Origin: JAFAXD01 sp051985675
GTDB taxonomy: Bacteria; Pseudomonadota; Alphaproteobacteria; Rhizobiales; Xanthobacteraceae
DNA: 64,000 bases
Assembly (NCBI GenBank): GCA_051985675.1
Contig: JBPYFJ010000139.1
Location: 62,001-126,000 of the forward strand
Direction of reading: 5' to 3'
Shown here: positions 18,313 through 26,993 of the stretch, piece after piece
Position numbering within the stretch: the first letter of the stretch is position 1
How the letters are laid out: each line of letters begins with the position of its first letter
Translations under genes and position numbers: made by a program
The notes under the pieces: model-generated
What the model was told of the DNA's origin: nothing
The model's database searches: none
What the model saw: the letters and a program-made list of their open reading frames with translations, nothing else

Positions 18313-19398
18313 TCACCGCAACTTCAGCGTCGCAAGTCCCGCCATCGCCAGTATCATCGAAATAATCCAGAACCTGATCACGATCTGCGGCTCGGTCCAG
18401 CCCTTCTGCTCGAAGTGGTGGTGCAGCGGCGCCATGCGAAACACCCGCTTGCCGGTGAGCTTGAACGAGACCACCTGCACGATAACCGATACGGCTTCGA
18501 GCACGAACAGGCCGCCGACGATCGCGAGGGCGATTTCATGCTTGATCGCGACCGCGGTCGCGCCGAGTAGGCCGCCGAGCGCGAGCGAGCCGGTGTCGCC
18601 CATGAAGATCGACGCCGGCGGCGCGTTGAACCAGAGAAATCCGATTCCCGCTCCGATCACCGCCCCGCACAGCACCGCAAGCTCGCCGGTGCCCGCCACG
18701 TAGTTGAGCTGCAGGTAATCCGAGTAGACCGAATTCCCGACGATGTAGGAGAACGCCACGAACGCGCCGCTCGCGATGATGACCGGGCCGATGGCAAGCC
18801 CGTCGAGCCCGTCGGTGAGGTTGACCGCATTGGCCGCCCCGATGATGACAAACGCTCCGAACACCAGGAAGAACCAGCCGAGATCGACCATCAGTTCCTT
18901 GAAGAACGGGAACGCGAGCGACGTGCTGTAGGGCGGCCGGCCGAGGCTCGCGATGGCGAAGCAAGCGGCGAGCGCGATCACCGCTTCGCAAGCAAGCCGG
19001 GCCCGACCCGAAAAGCCGCCGTGCGTCTGCTTGGTCACCTTCAGATAGTCGTCGTAGAATCCGATCGCGCCGTAGGCGAGCGTCACGCCCAACACGACCC
19101 AAACATAGGCGTTGGTCAGGTTCGCCCATAGCAGGACCGAGACCATCACACCAAACAGGATCATCAGCCCGCCCATGGTCGGCGTGCCGATCTTGGTGAG
19201 CAGGTGGGACTTGGGCCCATCGGCTCTGATCGGCTGCCCCTTGCCCTGGCGCGTGCGTAGGAGGTGAATGATCGCGGGGCCGAGCACCAACACGAATACG
19301 AGCGCCGTCATGGTCGCACCGCCCGACCTCACCGTGATGTAACGGAAGAGGTTGAGCAAAGAGACTTTGTCGGAGAGACCAGCCAGCCAATAGAGCAT
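18313..19398 (-). CDS. mraY: MraY translocase (lipid I synthase)
   Basis: MraY moves phospho-MurNAc-pentapeptide onto undecaprenyl phosphate to give lipid I in the inner membrane. The 361-residue protein has about ten transmembrane helices with conserved cytoplasmic loops: GKGQPIRADGPKSH and KIGTPTMGGLMI near the N-terminus, the acidic IGFYDDYLK motif, NAVNLTDGLDGLA, FMGDTGSLALGG, and the C-terminal APLHHHFEQKGW loop. These include the known catalytic aspartates. Two bases separate it from murF. Confidence 0.98.
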   Translation of the reverse strand: MLYWLAGLSDKVSLLNLFRYITVRSGGATMTALVFVLVLGPAIIHLLRTRQGKGQPIRADGPKSHLLTKIGTPTMGGLMILFGVMVSVLLWANLTNAYVWVVLGVTLAYGAIGFYDDYLKVTKQTHGGFSGRARLACEAVIALAACFAIASLGRPPYSTSLAFPFFKELMVDLGWFFLVFGAFVIIGAANAVNLTDGLDGLAIGPVIIASGAFVAFSYIVGNSVYSDYLQLNYVAGTGELAVLCGAVIGAGIGFLWFNAPPASIFMGDTGSLALGGLLGATAVAIKHEIALAIVGGLFVLEAVSVIVQVVSFKLTGKRVFRMAPLHHHFEQKGWTEPQIVIRFWIISMILAMAGLATLKLR

Positions 19399-19400
19399 GA

Positions 19401-20834
19401 TTACCCTTGCACCCGCTCAGGCACGTCCTGGCGGGACGAGTGACGGACCAACGCCTTGACGATCGGCGCCATTTTCGAGCCGGCCGACCCCTTGACCATG
19501 ACTGCGTCGCCGGCGCGGATCGCCGCTACGACGTCCGGCTCGAGTGCCGCAGCGCTTTCCGCATAGCCACCCCGACGCTCCGGGGGAAGGGCCTGCCACA
19601 AGGCGTGCATCAGCGGGCCGGCGCAGAACACGAGGTCGATGCCGATGTCGTTGATGACGTCGGCAAGATCGCGATGCAGGTCGCTCGCCCTAGGGCCGAG
19701 TTCAAGCATGTCGCCGAGCACTGCGATCCGCCGGCCGCTGCAACTCAGTGGGGCCTGCGCCAGCAAAGCGAGCGCCGCGCGCATCGAGACCGGGTTCGCG
19801 TTGTAGCTCTCGTCGATCACGAGGGCCTCGCCGCCGTGCACCGTGATCTTGAGACGCGTACCGCGTCCGGCGGCGGGACGAAGATCCGCGAGCGCCAGCG
19901 CGGCGAGCGCGAGATCGGCGCCGACGATGCTGGCCGCCGCCAGCACCGCGAGCGAGTTAAGCACGAGATGCCGCCCGGGCGCGCCGAGCTTGTAGGCAAC
20001 CCGCGACCCCAGGATATCGGCTTCGACCGTCGTGGATTCCGGCTGCGGTGCGCATCGGATAAGGCGCGCGTCGGCCGCCTCGTGCTCGCCGAACGAAACG
20101 ACCCGTGCAACGCGGGCCCGCTTGGCGCGCCGCCGCAAGCGCTCGAAGTGCGGATTGTCGCGATTGAGTACGGCTGCCCCGCCGGGTGCGACGCCAGCGA
20201 AGATTTCCGCCTTGGCGTCGGCAATGGCCTCGACCGAGGAAAAGAACTCGAGATGCACGGGCTCGACCGCGGTGATCACCGCCACATGCGGATGTACCAG
20301 CTTGGTGAGCGGGGTGATTTCGCCGGCATGGTTCATACCGATTTCGAAGATTGCGTAACGCGCGCTCGCGGGCAGTCGGGCGAGCGAGAGCGGGACGCCC
20401 CAGTGGTTGTTGAACGATGCCACCGAGGCATGGGTCTCCCCGTCGCGCGACAGCGCGAGACTGAGCGCCTCCTTGGTCGAGGTCTTTCCCACCGAGCCGG
20501 TCACCGCGATGACGCGTGCGTTCGCGCGGGCGCGCGCGGCGCGCGCGAGCTTGCGCAACGCCATCAGAACGTCGCGCACGAGGAGCAATGGCGCATCGTC
20601 GGCAGCCGCCGCCCGTTTCCGGTTGGAGACAACCGCAAGGCCGGCGCCCGCCTGCAGCGCGGTCGCAACGAAATCATGGCCATCAAGCGCATCGCCCTTG
20701 ATGGCGAAAAAGGCTTCTCCGGGCACGACGGTGCGGCTGTCAATCGACAGTCCGCCGACGGCGTCCGGCAGCGCGCCCGCGCGGCGCGCGCCCATGGCCG
20801 CGGCCATCTCATCGATCGTCCACAGGACGCTCAT
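19401..20834 (-). CDS. murF: UDP-MurNAc-tripeptide--D-Ala-D-Ala ligase MurF
   Basis: MurF adds the D-Ala-D-Ala dipeptide to finish the cytoplasmic precursor. The 477-residue product has the MurF N-terminal domain with SIDSRTVVPGEAFFAI, a P-loop VTGSVGKTSTKEAL near residue 110, the substrate region FEIGMNHAGEI, and the C-terminal domain (IDESYNANPVSMRAAL). It lies between murE and mraY and is spaced 32 bases from the murE stop. Confidence 0.97.
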   Translation of the reverse strand: MSVLWTIDEMAAAMGARRAGALPDAVGGLSIDSRTVVPGEAFFAIKGDALDGHDFVATALQAGAGLAVVSNRKRAAAADDAPLLLVRDVLMALRKLARAARARANARVIAVTGSVGKTSTKEALSLALSRDGETHASVASFNNHWGVPLSLARLPASARYAIFEIGMNHAGEITPLTKLVHPHVAVITAVEPVHLEFFSSVEAIADAKAEIFAGVAPGGAAVLNRDNPHFERLRRRAKRARVARVVSFGEHEAADARLIRCAPQPESTTVEADILGSRVAYKLGAPGRHLVLNSLAVLAAASIVGADLALAALALADLRPAAGRGTRLKITVHGGEALVIDESYNANPVSMRAALALLAQAPLSCSGRRIAVLGDMLELGPRASDLHRDLADVINDIGIDLVFCAGPLMHALWQALPPERRGGYAESAAALEPDVVAAIRAGDAVMVKGSAGSKMAPIVKALVRHSSRQDVPERVQG

Positions 20835-20866
20835 CCAGCCCTCTCCCGGAGCACGCGTTGCGCGTG

Positions 20867-22324
20867 TCAGCGCGAATGCTCCGACGCTCCCGCAATTGCC
20901 TCGCGCGCCGCTTCCTGATCCGAAAACGGCAGCACCTTGTCACCAACGATCTGGCCCGTTTCGTGGCCCTTGCCGGCGATGAGAAGCACGTCGCCGGGCG
21001 CGAGTTCGTCGATGGCATGGCCAATGGCGGCACGCCGATCGCCGATTTCCAGCGCTCCCGGCGCCGCGGCGCGGATCGCAGCCCGAATCGAGGCGGGATT
21101 TTCGCTGCGCGGGTTGTCGTCGGTGACGATCACCCGATCGGCTTTCTCGGCCGCGATCGCGCCCATCATCGGGCGCTTGCCCTGATCGCGGTCGCCGCCG
21201 GCGCCGAGCACAACCACGAGTCTCGCCCGCGCGTAGGGTCGCAGCGCGTCGAGCGCCTTGGCGAGCGCATCGGGCTTGTGCGCGTAATCGACGAACACCG
21301 GCGCTCCGTTCTTGTCACCGACGAGTTCGAGCCGGCCCTTGGCGCCCTCCAGAGTCGACAGCGCCTCAAACACCGTGGCCGGATCGCCCCCGGTTGCGAT
21401 CACAATTGCGGCCGCGACCAGCGCGTTTTCCACCTGAAAGCCGCCCACCAACGGCAGGCGCACCCGATGCTCGCGACCGCCGTGCGCAATTCGCATGATC
21501 TGGGCGAAGCCCTCGATCTGCGTGTCGATCAACCTGATGGCGTTTCCGCGGCGACCGACGCTTACGATATCGAGGCCGCGCCCGCGCGCGGCCTCGACCA
21601 CAGTGTCCGCGCGATCGTGATCGACATCGATGACCGCAACGCCGCCGGCGCGCACCAGGCGTTCGAACAGAACGAGCTTAGCGCGCAGGTAGGCGTCGAA
21701 TGTTTGATGATAGTCGAGATGGTCGCGCGTGATGTTGGTGAACGCGCCGACCTCAATGCGCAGGCCGTCGAGTCGATGCTGATCGAGCCCATGCGATGAC
21801 GCCTCGATGGCGAGGTGGGTCACGCCCGCAGCGGCGAGGCGATCCAGCGTCTTGTGCAATTCGATCGGGTCGGGCGTCGTGAGCGAACCATAGACCGCCC
21901 CCGCCGGCGAGACGACACCGATGGTGCCGATGCTCGCCGCTGCGTGCCCGAGCGTTGACCAGATCTGCCGGGCGAACGCGGCAACCGATGTCTTGCCGCT
22001 GGTGCCGGTGATGGCCGCGATCGTGGCCGGCTGGCGCGAGTAGAATCGTGCCGCAAGCAGCGCCAGCGCGCGCCGCACGTTCGACACGAGTGCGAGCGCC
22101 ACGGTCTCGGGCAGCGCCGGCGCGCGCTCCGCCAGAACCGCACTGGCACCGGCGGCAATCGCCTGCGGGACAAACGCCAGTCCGTCGGCTTTCGTCCCGG
22201 GCACGGCAACAAACAGGAAGCCCGGTTTGACCGCCCGGCTATCGGACACGATGCCCCCGATCTCCAGCGCGTCGTAACGCGCGGCGCAGCTCGCCTCGGG
22301 CGGCAGAAGATCGCGCAGTTTCAT
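20867..22324 (-). CDS. murE: UDP-MurNAc-Ala-Glu--meso-diaminopimelate ligase MurE
   Basis: MurE adds the third stem-peptide residue. The 485-residue product has an N-terminal GGIVSDSRAVKPGFLFVAVPG segment, a P-loop TGTSGKTSVAAF near residue 108, and the carbamylated-lysine region. The motif DNPR (in VTDDNPRSENP) is the signature of enzymes that use meso-diaminopimelate rather than lysine, as expected for a Gram-negative cell. The stop precedes murF by 32 bases, and ftsI lies upstream. Confidence 0.97.
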   Translation of the reverse strand: MKLRDLLPPEASCAARYDALEIGGIVSDSRAVKPGFLFVAVPGTKADGLAFVPQAIAAGASAVLAERAPALPETVALALVSNVRRALALLAARFYSRQPATIAAITGTSGKTSVAAFARQIWSTLGHAAASIGTIGVVSPAGAVYGSLTTPDPIELHKTLDRLAAAGVTHLAIEASSHGLDQHRLDGLRIEVGAFTNITRDHLDYHQTFDAYLRAKLVLFERLVRAGGVAVIDVDHDRADTVVEAARGRGLDIVSVGRRGNAIRLIDTQIEGFAQIMRIAHGGREHRVRLPLVGGFQVENALVAAAIVIATGGDPATVFEALSTLEGAKGRLELVGDKNGAPVFVDYAHKPDALAKALDALRPYARARLVVVLGAGGDRDQGKRPMMGAIAAEKADRVIVTDDNPRSENPASIRAAIRAAAPGALEIGDRRAAIGHAIDELAPGDVLLIAGKGHETGQIVGDKVLPFSDQEAAREAIAGASEHSR

Positions 22325-22359
22325 GGTCGCAAATTGCGATACCTGATCACGCCGCTCAT

Positions 22360-24138
22360 TTAGCGCGTCCGCCCGGCGGAAGCGAGAATCTGTTGTTCGG
22401 CAGGGGGGAGATCGAAACGGGGCTCGACACCCAGCATCGGCATGATGCGAGAGATGATGCGCGCGGTGGCAGGCCCCGCGTTCCAGGCCGCGGTTGTGAA
22501 GCCGTGGGTTTCCGGCAATGCCTGCGGTTCGTCGAGCATGACCAGCACGAGATAGCGCGGATCGTCCGCCGGCACGACCGCCATGAAGTCGGTCAGCACC
22601 TTGGTCTTGGAATAGCGGCCGTTGACGACCTTGTCGGCGGTGCCGGTTTTGCCGCCCACGTAGTATCCCTTGACGTCGACCTTGCTGGCACTGCCCTTCT
22701 CGGCGTTGAGCCGCATCAGGTAGCGCATCATCGTGCTGGTTTCCGGCTTGATCACCTGACGGGACACCGCCAGCGCTTCCTGCTCGTTGCGCTTGAGCAG
22801 GGTCGGCGGGATCAGGTGACCGCCGTTGACCAGCGCAGCGACGCCCATCACGGCCTGCAGCGGCGCGACCGAGAGACCGTGACCGAATGCGATGGTGACG
22901 GTGTTGAGCTCGCCCCAGCGCTTCGGAATGATCGGCTCTGCGCTTTCCGGCAGCTCGGTGCGCAGCCGGTCGAGCTGTCCAAGCTTGCGCAGGAATGCCT
23001 TGTGGCCCTCGACGCCGACCGTGAGCGCAACGCGCGCTGCTCCGATGTTCGACGAATAGGTGAAGATCTCGGGCACGCTCAGCACGCGGTTCTGCGCGTG
23101 GAAGTCGTGGATGTCGAACTTGCCGAACCGCAGCGGCATGCGCGCATCGAACGTGGAGTTAAGCCTGACTTTGCCGGAATCGAGCCCCATCGCGATGGTC
23201 AGCGCCTTGAAGGTCGATCCCATTTCGTAAACGCCGGTGGTGAGCCGGTTGATGCGAGTCGGGTCGAGCGCCTCCCGCGGATTGCTGGGATCATAGTCAG
23301 GCACCGATACCAGCGCCACGATCTCGCCGGTGCGCACGTTCAGAACGACTCCGGCAGCGGCGAGCGCCTTGAATTTTTCACGGGCGGCGACAAGCTCGTC
23401 CCGCACCACGTGCTGCACGCGAAGATCAAGCGCGAGCTCGATCGGCGCCTGGTTGCGGTCGGAGGCGAAGCCGGCGCGGTGCAGATCGGCTAGTCCGTTT
23501 CCATCGAGCCATTTCTCGAGCCCGGCGATGCCCTGGTTGTCGACGTTGACGTGGCCGATGATGTGCGACGCCTCGGCGCCTTTGGGGTAGACGCGTTTGG
23601 TCTCGTTCAGAAATCCGAGGCCGGGGACGCCGAGTTTATGCACCTCGAGCTGCTGCTTGGCGGAAATTTCACGCTTGAGCCAAACAAAGCCGCGTTTGGA
23701 CGCGAGGCGCTCGCGCAAATCGGTGCCGGCAAGGTCGGGCATCACCGCAGTCAGCAATTCGCTCGCCTCGTCGGCATCGATGATCCGCCGCGGCGCCGCA
23801 AACAGTGACGGCGTCACCACGTCGGTGGCCAGCACTTCGCCGTTGCGATCCTGAATGTCGGGTCGCGCGGTGGCGACGGCGTCGGAGTTGATCGCGCGGC
23901 GCGCCACATGGCTCTCCGGGGCAACCGCATAGAGCACCAGGCGTCCGCCAATGATCAGATAGACGAGCGAGAATGCCAGCAACGCCAGGCCCAGCCGCGC
24001 CCTGGCTTTTTTGGCGCGGTCAACGCCGCGCCCATAGAGCAATCCCTGCGTGAGGCGGCGATGCCACGGCTGCGCGCCTTTGCCCGGCGCGTTCGCGTCG
24101 GCGCCGCCGGCGGCCTTCGGCTGTTCGGGTGTGGTCAT
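22360..24138 (-). CDS. ftsI: Septal transpeptidase FtsI (PBP3)
   Basis: FtsI cross-links septal peptidoglycan. The 592-residue product has a cytoplasmic tail, one membrane anchor near residues 50-70 (GLALLAFSLVYLIIGGRLVLYA), a PBP dimerisation domain starting near ARPDIQDRNGEVLA, and a transpeptidase domain with the three penicillin-binding motifs: the nucleophile serine in GSTFK, SSN (TYSSNIGAA) and KTGT (GGKTGTADKV). The start overlaps the ftsL stop by four bases. It is class B, with no glycosyltransferase domain. Confidence 0.97.
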   Translation of the reverse strand: MTTPEQPKAAGGADANAPGKGAQPWHRRLTQGLLYGRGVDRAKKARARLGLALLAFSLVYLIIGGRLVLYAVAPESHVARRAINSDAVATARPDIQDRNGEVLATDVVTPSLFAAPRRIIDADEASELLTAVMPDLAGTDLRERLASKRGFVWLKREISAKQQLEVHKLGVPGLGFLNETKRVYPKGAEASHIIGHVNVDNQGIAGLEKWLDGNGLADLHRAGFASDRNQAPIELALDLRVQHVVRDELVAAREKFKALAAAGVVLNVRTGEIVALVSVPDYDPSNPREALDPTRINRLTTGVYEMGSTFKALTIAMGLDSGKVRLNSTFDARMPLRFGKFDIHDFHAQNRVLSVPEIFTYSSNIGAARVALTVGVEGHKAFLRKLGQLDRLRTELPESAEPIIPKRWGELNTVTIAFGHGLSVAPLQAVMGVAALVNGGHLIPPTLLKRNEQEALAVSRQVIKPETSTMMRYLMRLNAEKGSASKVDVKGYYVGGKTGTADKVVNGRYSKTKVLTDFMAVVPADDPRYLVLVMLDEPQALPETHGFTTAAWNAGPATARIISRIMPMLGVEPRFDLPPAEQQILASAGRTR

Positions 24139-24515
24139 TGCGCTGCCGGTGGACCGCTGTCGGCGGTCGGAAACGCGTTGTCGCCTTCGATGATCGCCGC
24201 AATCGGATCGGGCCCCTCGGCTGCCGTCGGCGGCTGCGGATGTTCGGGCAGATGATCAAGACCGTCGACCTGGGTCGCGTCGAGCGGCTTGATCGCCAAG
24301 TGCCGCTCCGCCAATGCCTGAATTCGCGCCGGGTTGTCCAAGGTCTCCCATTGTGCGCGCAGTGCGGCTGTCATGTCGCGCTCGCGCTTGATCTCGCTGC
24401 GCAAGCGCGCGACGCGCTCGGCCCGCAAGGTCGAATCGAACTTGATCTTGTAGACGTAGGCGGCCGACGCAACGAGCACGCCGATCACCACGAGATGCAG
24501 CAGCCGCATCATCAT
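24135..24515 (-). CDS. ftsL: Cell division protein FtsL
   Basis: This 126-residue protein has one N-terminal transmembrane helix (LHLVVIGVLVASAAYVYKIK), then a charged helical stretch suited to a coiled coil (ERVARLRSEIKRERDMTAALRAQWETL), and a short conserved part (NPARIQALAERHLAIKPLD). It ends in a Pro-rich tail. Size, topology and position between rsmH and ftsI identify FtsL, the partner of FtsB and FtsQ. GGAGGG lies upstream of the start, which overlaps the rsmH stop; its own stop overlaps ftsI. Confidence 0.93.
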   Translation of the reverse strand: MMMRLLHLVVIGVLVASAAYVYKIKFDSTLRAERVARLRSEIKRERDMTAALRAQWETLDNPARIQALAERHLAIKPLDATQVDGLDHLPEHPQPPTAAEGPDPIAAIIEGDNAFPTADSGPPAAQ

Positions 24516-25537
24516 GGCCGTCCCTCCAGGACTTCGGCGAGCGTCGGAACTCGCGTGGTGGACGGCCGGTCCGTGCGAGGGGCCGCGCTGGTACGCTCGC
24601 CGGCGCGCAGCTTGGCGGAACGGGCACGCGGGTTTGCGGCGATCTCGTCCGTGTCGGGCGTGACCGGGCGCCTGGTCAATGTCTTAAACGTCGCGGGAAC
24701 CGAGGCAACGGGTGGACCGTGACGCGAACCCGGCCGCGCGGCGCCGCGCGAGACCAGAAACGTCTTCACGATCCGGTCTTCCAGCGAATGAAACGCGACG
24801 ACCACGAGCCGGCCGCCCGGCCGCAGCACACGCTCGGCAGCCGTCAGGCCGCGCGCGAGCTCGCCAAGCTCGTCGTTGACCAGGAGGCGCAGCGCCTGGA
24901 ACGTGCGGGTGGCGGGATGGATATCGCCGGGCTTTACGCGAACGACCTGCGCGACCAGCTCGGCGAGTTGCGTCGTCGTCGTGATCGGCTGCCGCGCCCG
25001 CGCCGCCACGATCGCGCGTGCGACGGCGCGCGCATGGCGCTCCTCTCCGAGGGTGGCGATCACCGCAGCGAGATCGCGCTCGGAGGCGCGCGCGACGACA
25101 TCGGCTGCGCTTGGGCCAGCCGCCTCCATGCGCATGTCGAGCGCGCCGTCCAGCCGGAACGAGAAGCCCCGCTCGGGCGTGTCAAGCTGCATCGACGACA
25201 CGCCGAGATCAAATACAACGCCGTCGACCTCAGTGGCCGCGACAATCGTCGCGAGCGCCGAAAACCGGTCCTCCACCAGCGTGAGCCGGCCGCCGGCGCT
25301 CTCGACCAGATCAGCGCCGCGCGCGATCGCGGATTGGTCGCGATCGATGCCGATGACCCGGCAATTGGCTGCGGCCAGGATGGCGCGCGTGTAGCCGCCG
25401 GCACCGAACGTGCCGTCGACGATCAAGCCGCCGTCGCGTGGATGGAGGAAGTTCACGACTTGGGGTGCGAGCACGGGAATGTGACGAGCCGGTCCGCCCG
25501 CGGCGCCCGGTTGCCCGGCGCCGCGGCCCGCCATCAT
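24512..25537 (-). CDS. rsmH: 16S rRNA m4C1402 methyltransferase RsmH (MraW)
   Basis: RsmH methylates N4 of C1402 in the ribosomal P site. The 341-residue product has HIPVLAPQVVNFL near the N-terminus, the SAM-binding DGTFGAGGYTRAIL motif, VDGVVFDLGVSSMQLD, and the conserved C-terminal VVAFHSLEDRIVKTFL. The ATG at 25537 has AAGGAG 7 bases upstream and overlaps the mraZ stop (ATGA). The open frame up to 26107 is a shadow of mraZ. Confidence 0.96.
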   Translation of the reverse strand: MMAGRGAGQPGAAGGPARHIPVLAPQVVNFLHPRDGGLIVDGTFGAGGYTRAILAAANCRVIGIDRDQSAIARGADLVESAGGRLTLVEDRFSALATIVAATEVDGVVFDLGVSSMQLDTPERGFSFRLDGALDMRMEAAGPSAADVVARASERDLAAVIATLGEERHARAVARAIVAARARQPITTTTQLAELVAQVVRVKPGDIHPATRTFQALRLLVNDELGELARGLTAAERVLRPGGRLVVVAFHSLEDRIVKTFLVSRGAARPGSRHGPPVASVPATFKTLTRRPVTPDTDEIAANPRARSAKLRAGERTSAAPRTDRPSTTRVPTLAEVLEGRP

Positions 25538-26004
25538 TCCCGTGCTCCTTGGGGATTCGGCCCCACCTCCTGGGAACGCCGCGCCGCACGTAGCGTCGCC
25601 GTGGCCTGTGCGAGATGCGCGCGAAAGCGCTGCGGTTCCCAGATCTGAAATTTGTGCCCCAGCCCAACGAAGGTCGCCGCGTCCTTGATGCTGGCGTGGG
25701 TTTTCAGTTCGTCGCTCAGAACGACCCGGCCTTCGCCGTCGACCTTCAAGGTCTCGCTGGTGCCGTAGAGCGCGACCAGAAACTCTTCGCGCTCGTTCGA
25801 GTAGGGCGAATAGCGGGCGATCAGGCTCTCGATGTCCGCAAGCAGCGCGTTGCCGCCGGCATCGATTGCCGCCTGGTCGAGCGTTGGATAGCAGTAGAGC
25901 CCCTCGAACCCGTCGCGCACGAGCACCCCCCGGAAGGGTGCCGGAATCGACACCCGACCCTTGGCATCGAGCCGCAACGTGTAGTTCGACACGAAGCGGT
26001 CCAT
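25534..26004 (-). CDS. mraZ: Transcriptional regulator MraZ
   Basis: MraZ is a small DNA-binding protein that represses its own dcw operon in studied bacteria. The 156-residue product has two AbrB/SpoVT-like swapped-hairpin repeats: LDAKGRVSIPAPFR near residue 13 and VDGEGRVVLSDELK near residue 90. The start at 26004 (MDRFVSNYTLRLD) has GGAG upstream; the ORF extension to 26082 runs into the promoter. It is the first gene of the cluster and lies 83 bases from a TGGG array that is its likely operator. Confidence 0.95.
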   Translation of the reverse strand: MDRFVSNYTLRLDAKGRVSIPAPFRGVLVRDGFEGLYCYPTLDQAAIDAGGNALLADIESLIARYSPYSNEREEFLVALYGTSETLKVDGEGRVVLSDELKTHASIKDAATFVGLGHKFQIWEPQRFRAHLAQATATLRAARRSQEVGPNPQGARE

Positions 26005-26086
26005 ACGCACTCCACGCTCGGCTACGCGCCCGCACGGACACCCTCGTCGCCAACGATCGGGCGACCGCGACGCTAGATACATTTAA

Positions 26087-26130
26087 TGGGCAGATATGGG
26101 ATAGCATGGGAAATTATGGGCGTCAATGGG
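26087..26130 (-). promoter_or_regulatory. MraZ operator array over the dcw promoter
   Basis: Five TGGG boxes begin at 26087, 26097, 26107, 26117 and 26127, exactly one helical turn apart, on the strand opposite to mraZ. E. coli MraZ is known to bind TGGGN repeats spaced by 5 nt. On the minus strand a -35-like TTGACG (26126-26121) and a TATCCC (26103-26098) with a 17-bp spacer fall within the array, so bound MraZ would cover the core promoter. The repeats are seen directly; the promoter assignment is inferred. Confidence 0.8.
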
Positions 26131-26238
26131 CGCAGGTCTTCGACCGACTCAGCCGAAGTTGCGACTTGATCAATGCATTAGCGGCAACCGGCCTTAACGA
26201 AGCGTTGAAACCCGACGCCGTTCGCGGAATGTGGGCTC

Positions 26239-26979
26239 ATGCGAATCGCGCTCTTCTCCGACATTCACGCCAACGCCGAGGCGCTGACCGCTTGCCTCGA
26301 CCACGCGCGCGCGAACGCAGTCGACCGCCACGTGTTCCTTGGAGACTACGTCGGCTACGGCGCCGATCCGGGTTTTGTCGTGGACACGGTGCAGGTCCAC
26401 GTGTCGCGAGGCGCGATCGCCGTGCGCGGCAACCACGACGACGCGATTGAAACCGGTACCGACCAAATGACGGACGCGGCGGCGCGTGCGATCGCCTGGA
26501 CGCGCGGCCAACTCACGGCCGCCCAGCGCGCCTTTCTACGCGAGTTGCCGCTGAGCGTGAGCGAAGCTGACCGGCTTTACGTCCATGCCAACGTCGATGC
26601 GCCGGCGGGGTGGGACTACGTCACGGATCTCTACACCGCCTCGCGCAGTCTGGTCGCGATGCGCGCACACATCGCGCTCTGTGGGCATATTCACGTCCCC
26701 GCGCTCTATCACATGTCGCCAACCGGCAAGGTTGCGAGCTTCGAGCCGATCGGCGGGATAGACATTCCGCTGTCGCGGCACCGGCGATGGCTCGCGGTGC
26801 TGGGCGCTGTCGGGCAGCCGCGCGACGGTGACTCGGCTGCCTGTTACGCCATCCTCGATGACGCACGCGAGACACTCACCTACATGCGCGTTCCCTACGA
26901 CATCGACAGTGCGGCGCGCAAAATCCGCGCCGCCGGGCTCCCGGCGCGGCTCGCCGATCGACTGTATGCGGGACGCTGA
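26239..26979 (+). CDS. Calcineurin-like metallophosphoesterase
   Basis: The 246-residue product carries all motifs of the binuclear metallophosphoesterase fold: DIH (Asp8, His10), GDYVGYG (about 36-42), GNHD (64-67), an HAN histidine near residue 120, and GHIH near residue 153. It most resembles the compact phosphodiesterase/protein phosphatase-like group; the substrate is unknown. There is no signal peptide, so it acts in the cytoplasm. It is divergent from mraZ and ends 14 bases before the kinase-Usp gene, so the two are probably co-transcribed. This placement makes removal of phosphate from the kinase or its targets a reasonable but untested idea. Confidence 0.88.
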   Translation: MRIALFSDIHANAEALTACLDHARANAVDRHVFLGDYVGYGADPGFVVDTVQVHVSRGAIAVRGNHDDAIETGTDQMTDAAARAIAWTRGQLTAAQRAFLRELPLSVSEADRLYVHANVDAPAGWDYVTDLYTASRSLVAMRAHIALCGHIHVPALYHMSPTGKVASFEPIGGIDIPLSRHRRWLAVLGAVGQPRDGDSAACYAILDDARETLTYMRVPYDIDSAARKIRAAGLPARLADRLYAGR

Positions 26980-26993
26980 AGCACGGAGCCGCC

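Noticed and set aside
25538..26107. Upstream extension of the rsmH frame
   Set aside because: It covers mraZ in another frame and the promoter; RsmH starts at 25537 with AAGGAG and a normal N-terminus.
26131..26238. Promoter for the phosphoesterase gene
   Set aside because: Some TTG-containing hexamers are present but none pairs with a -10 at 16-18 bases.
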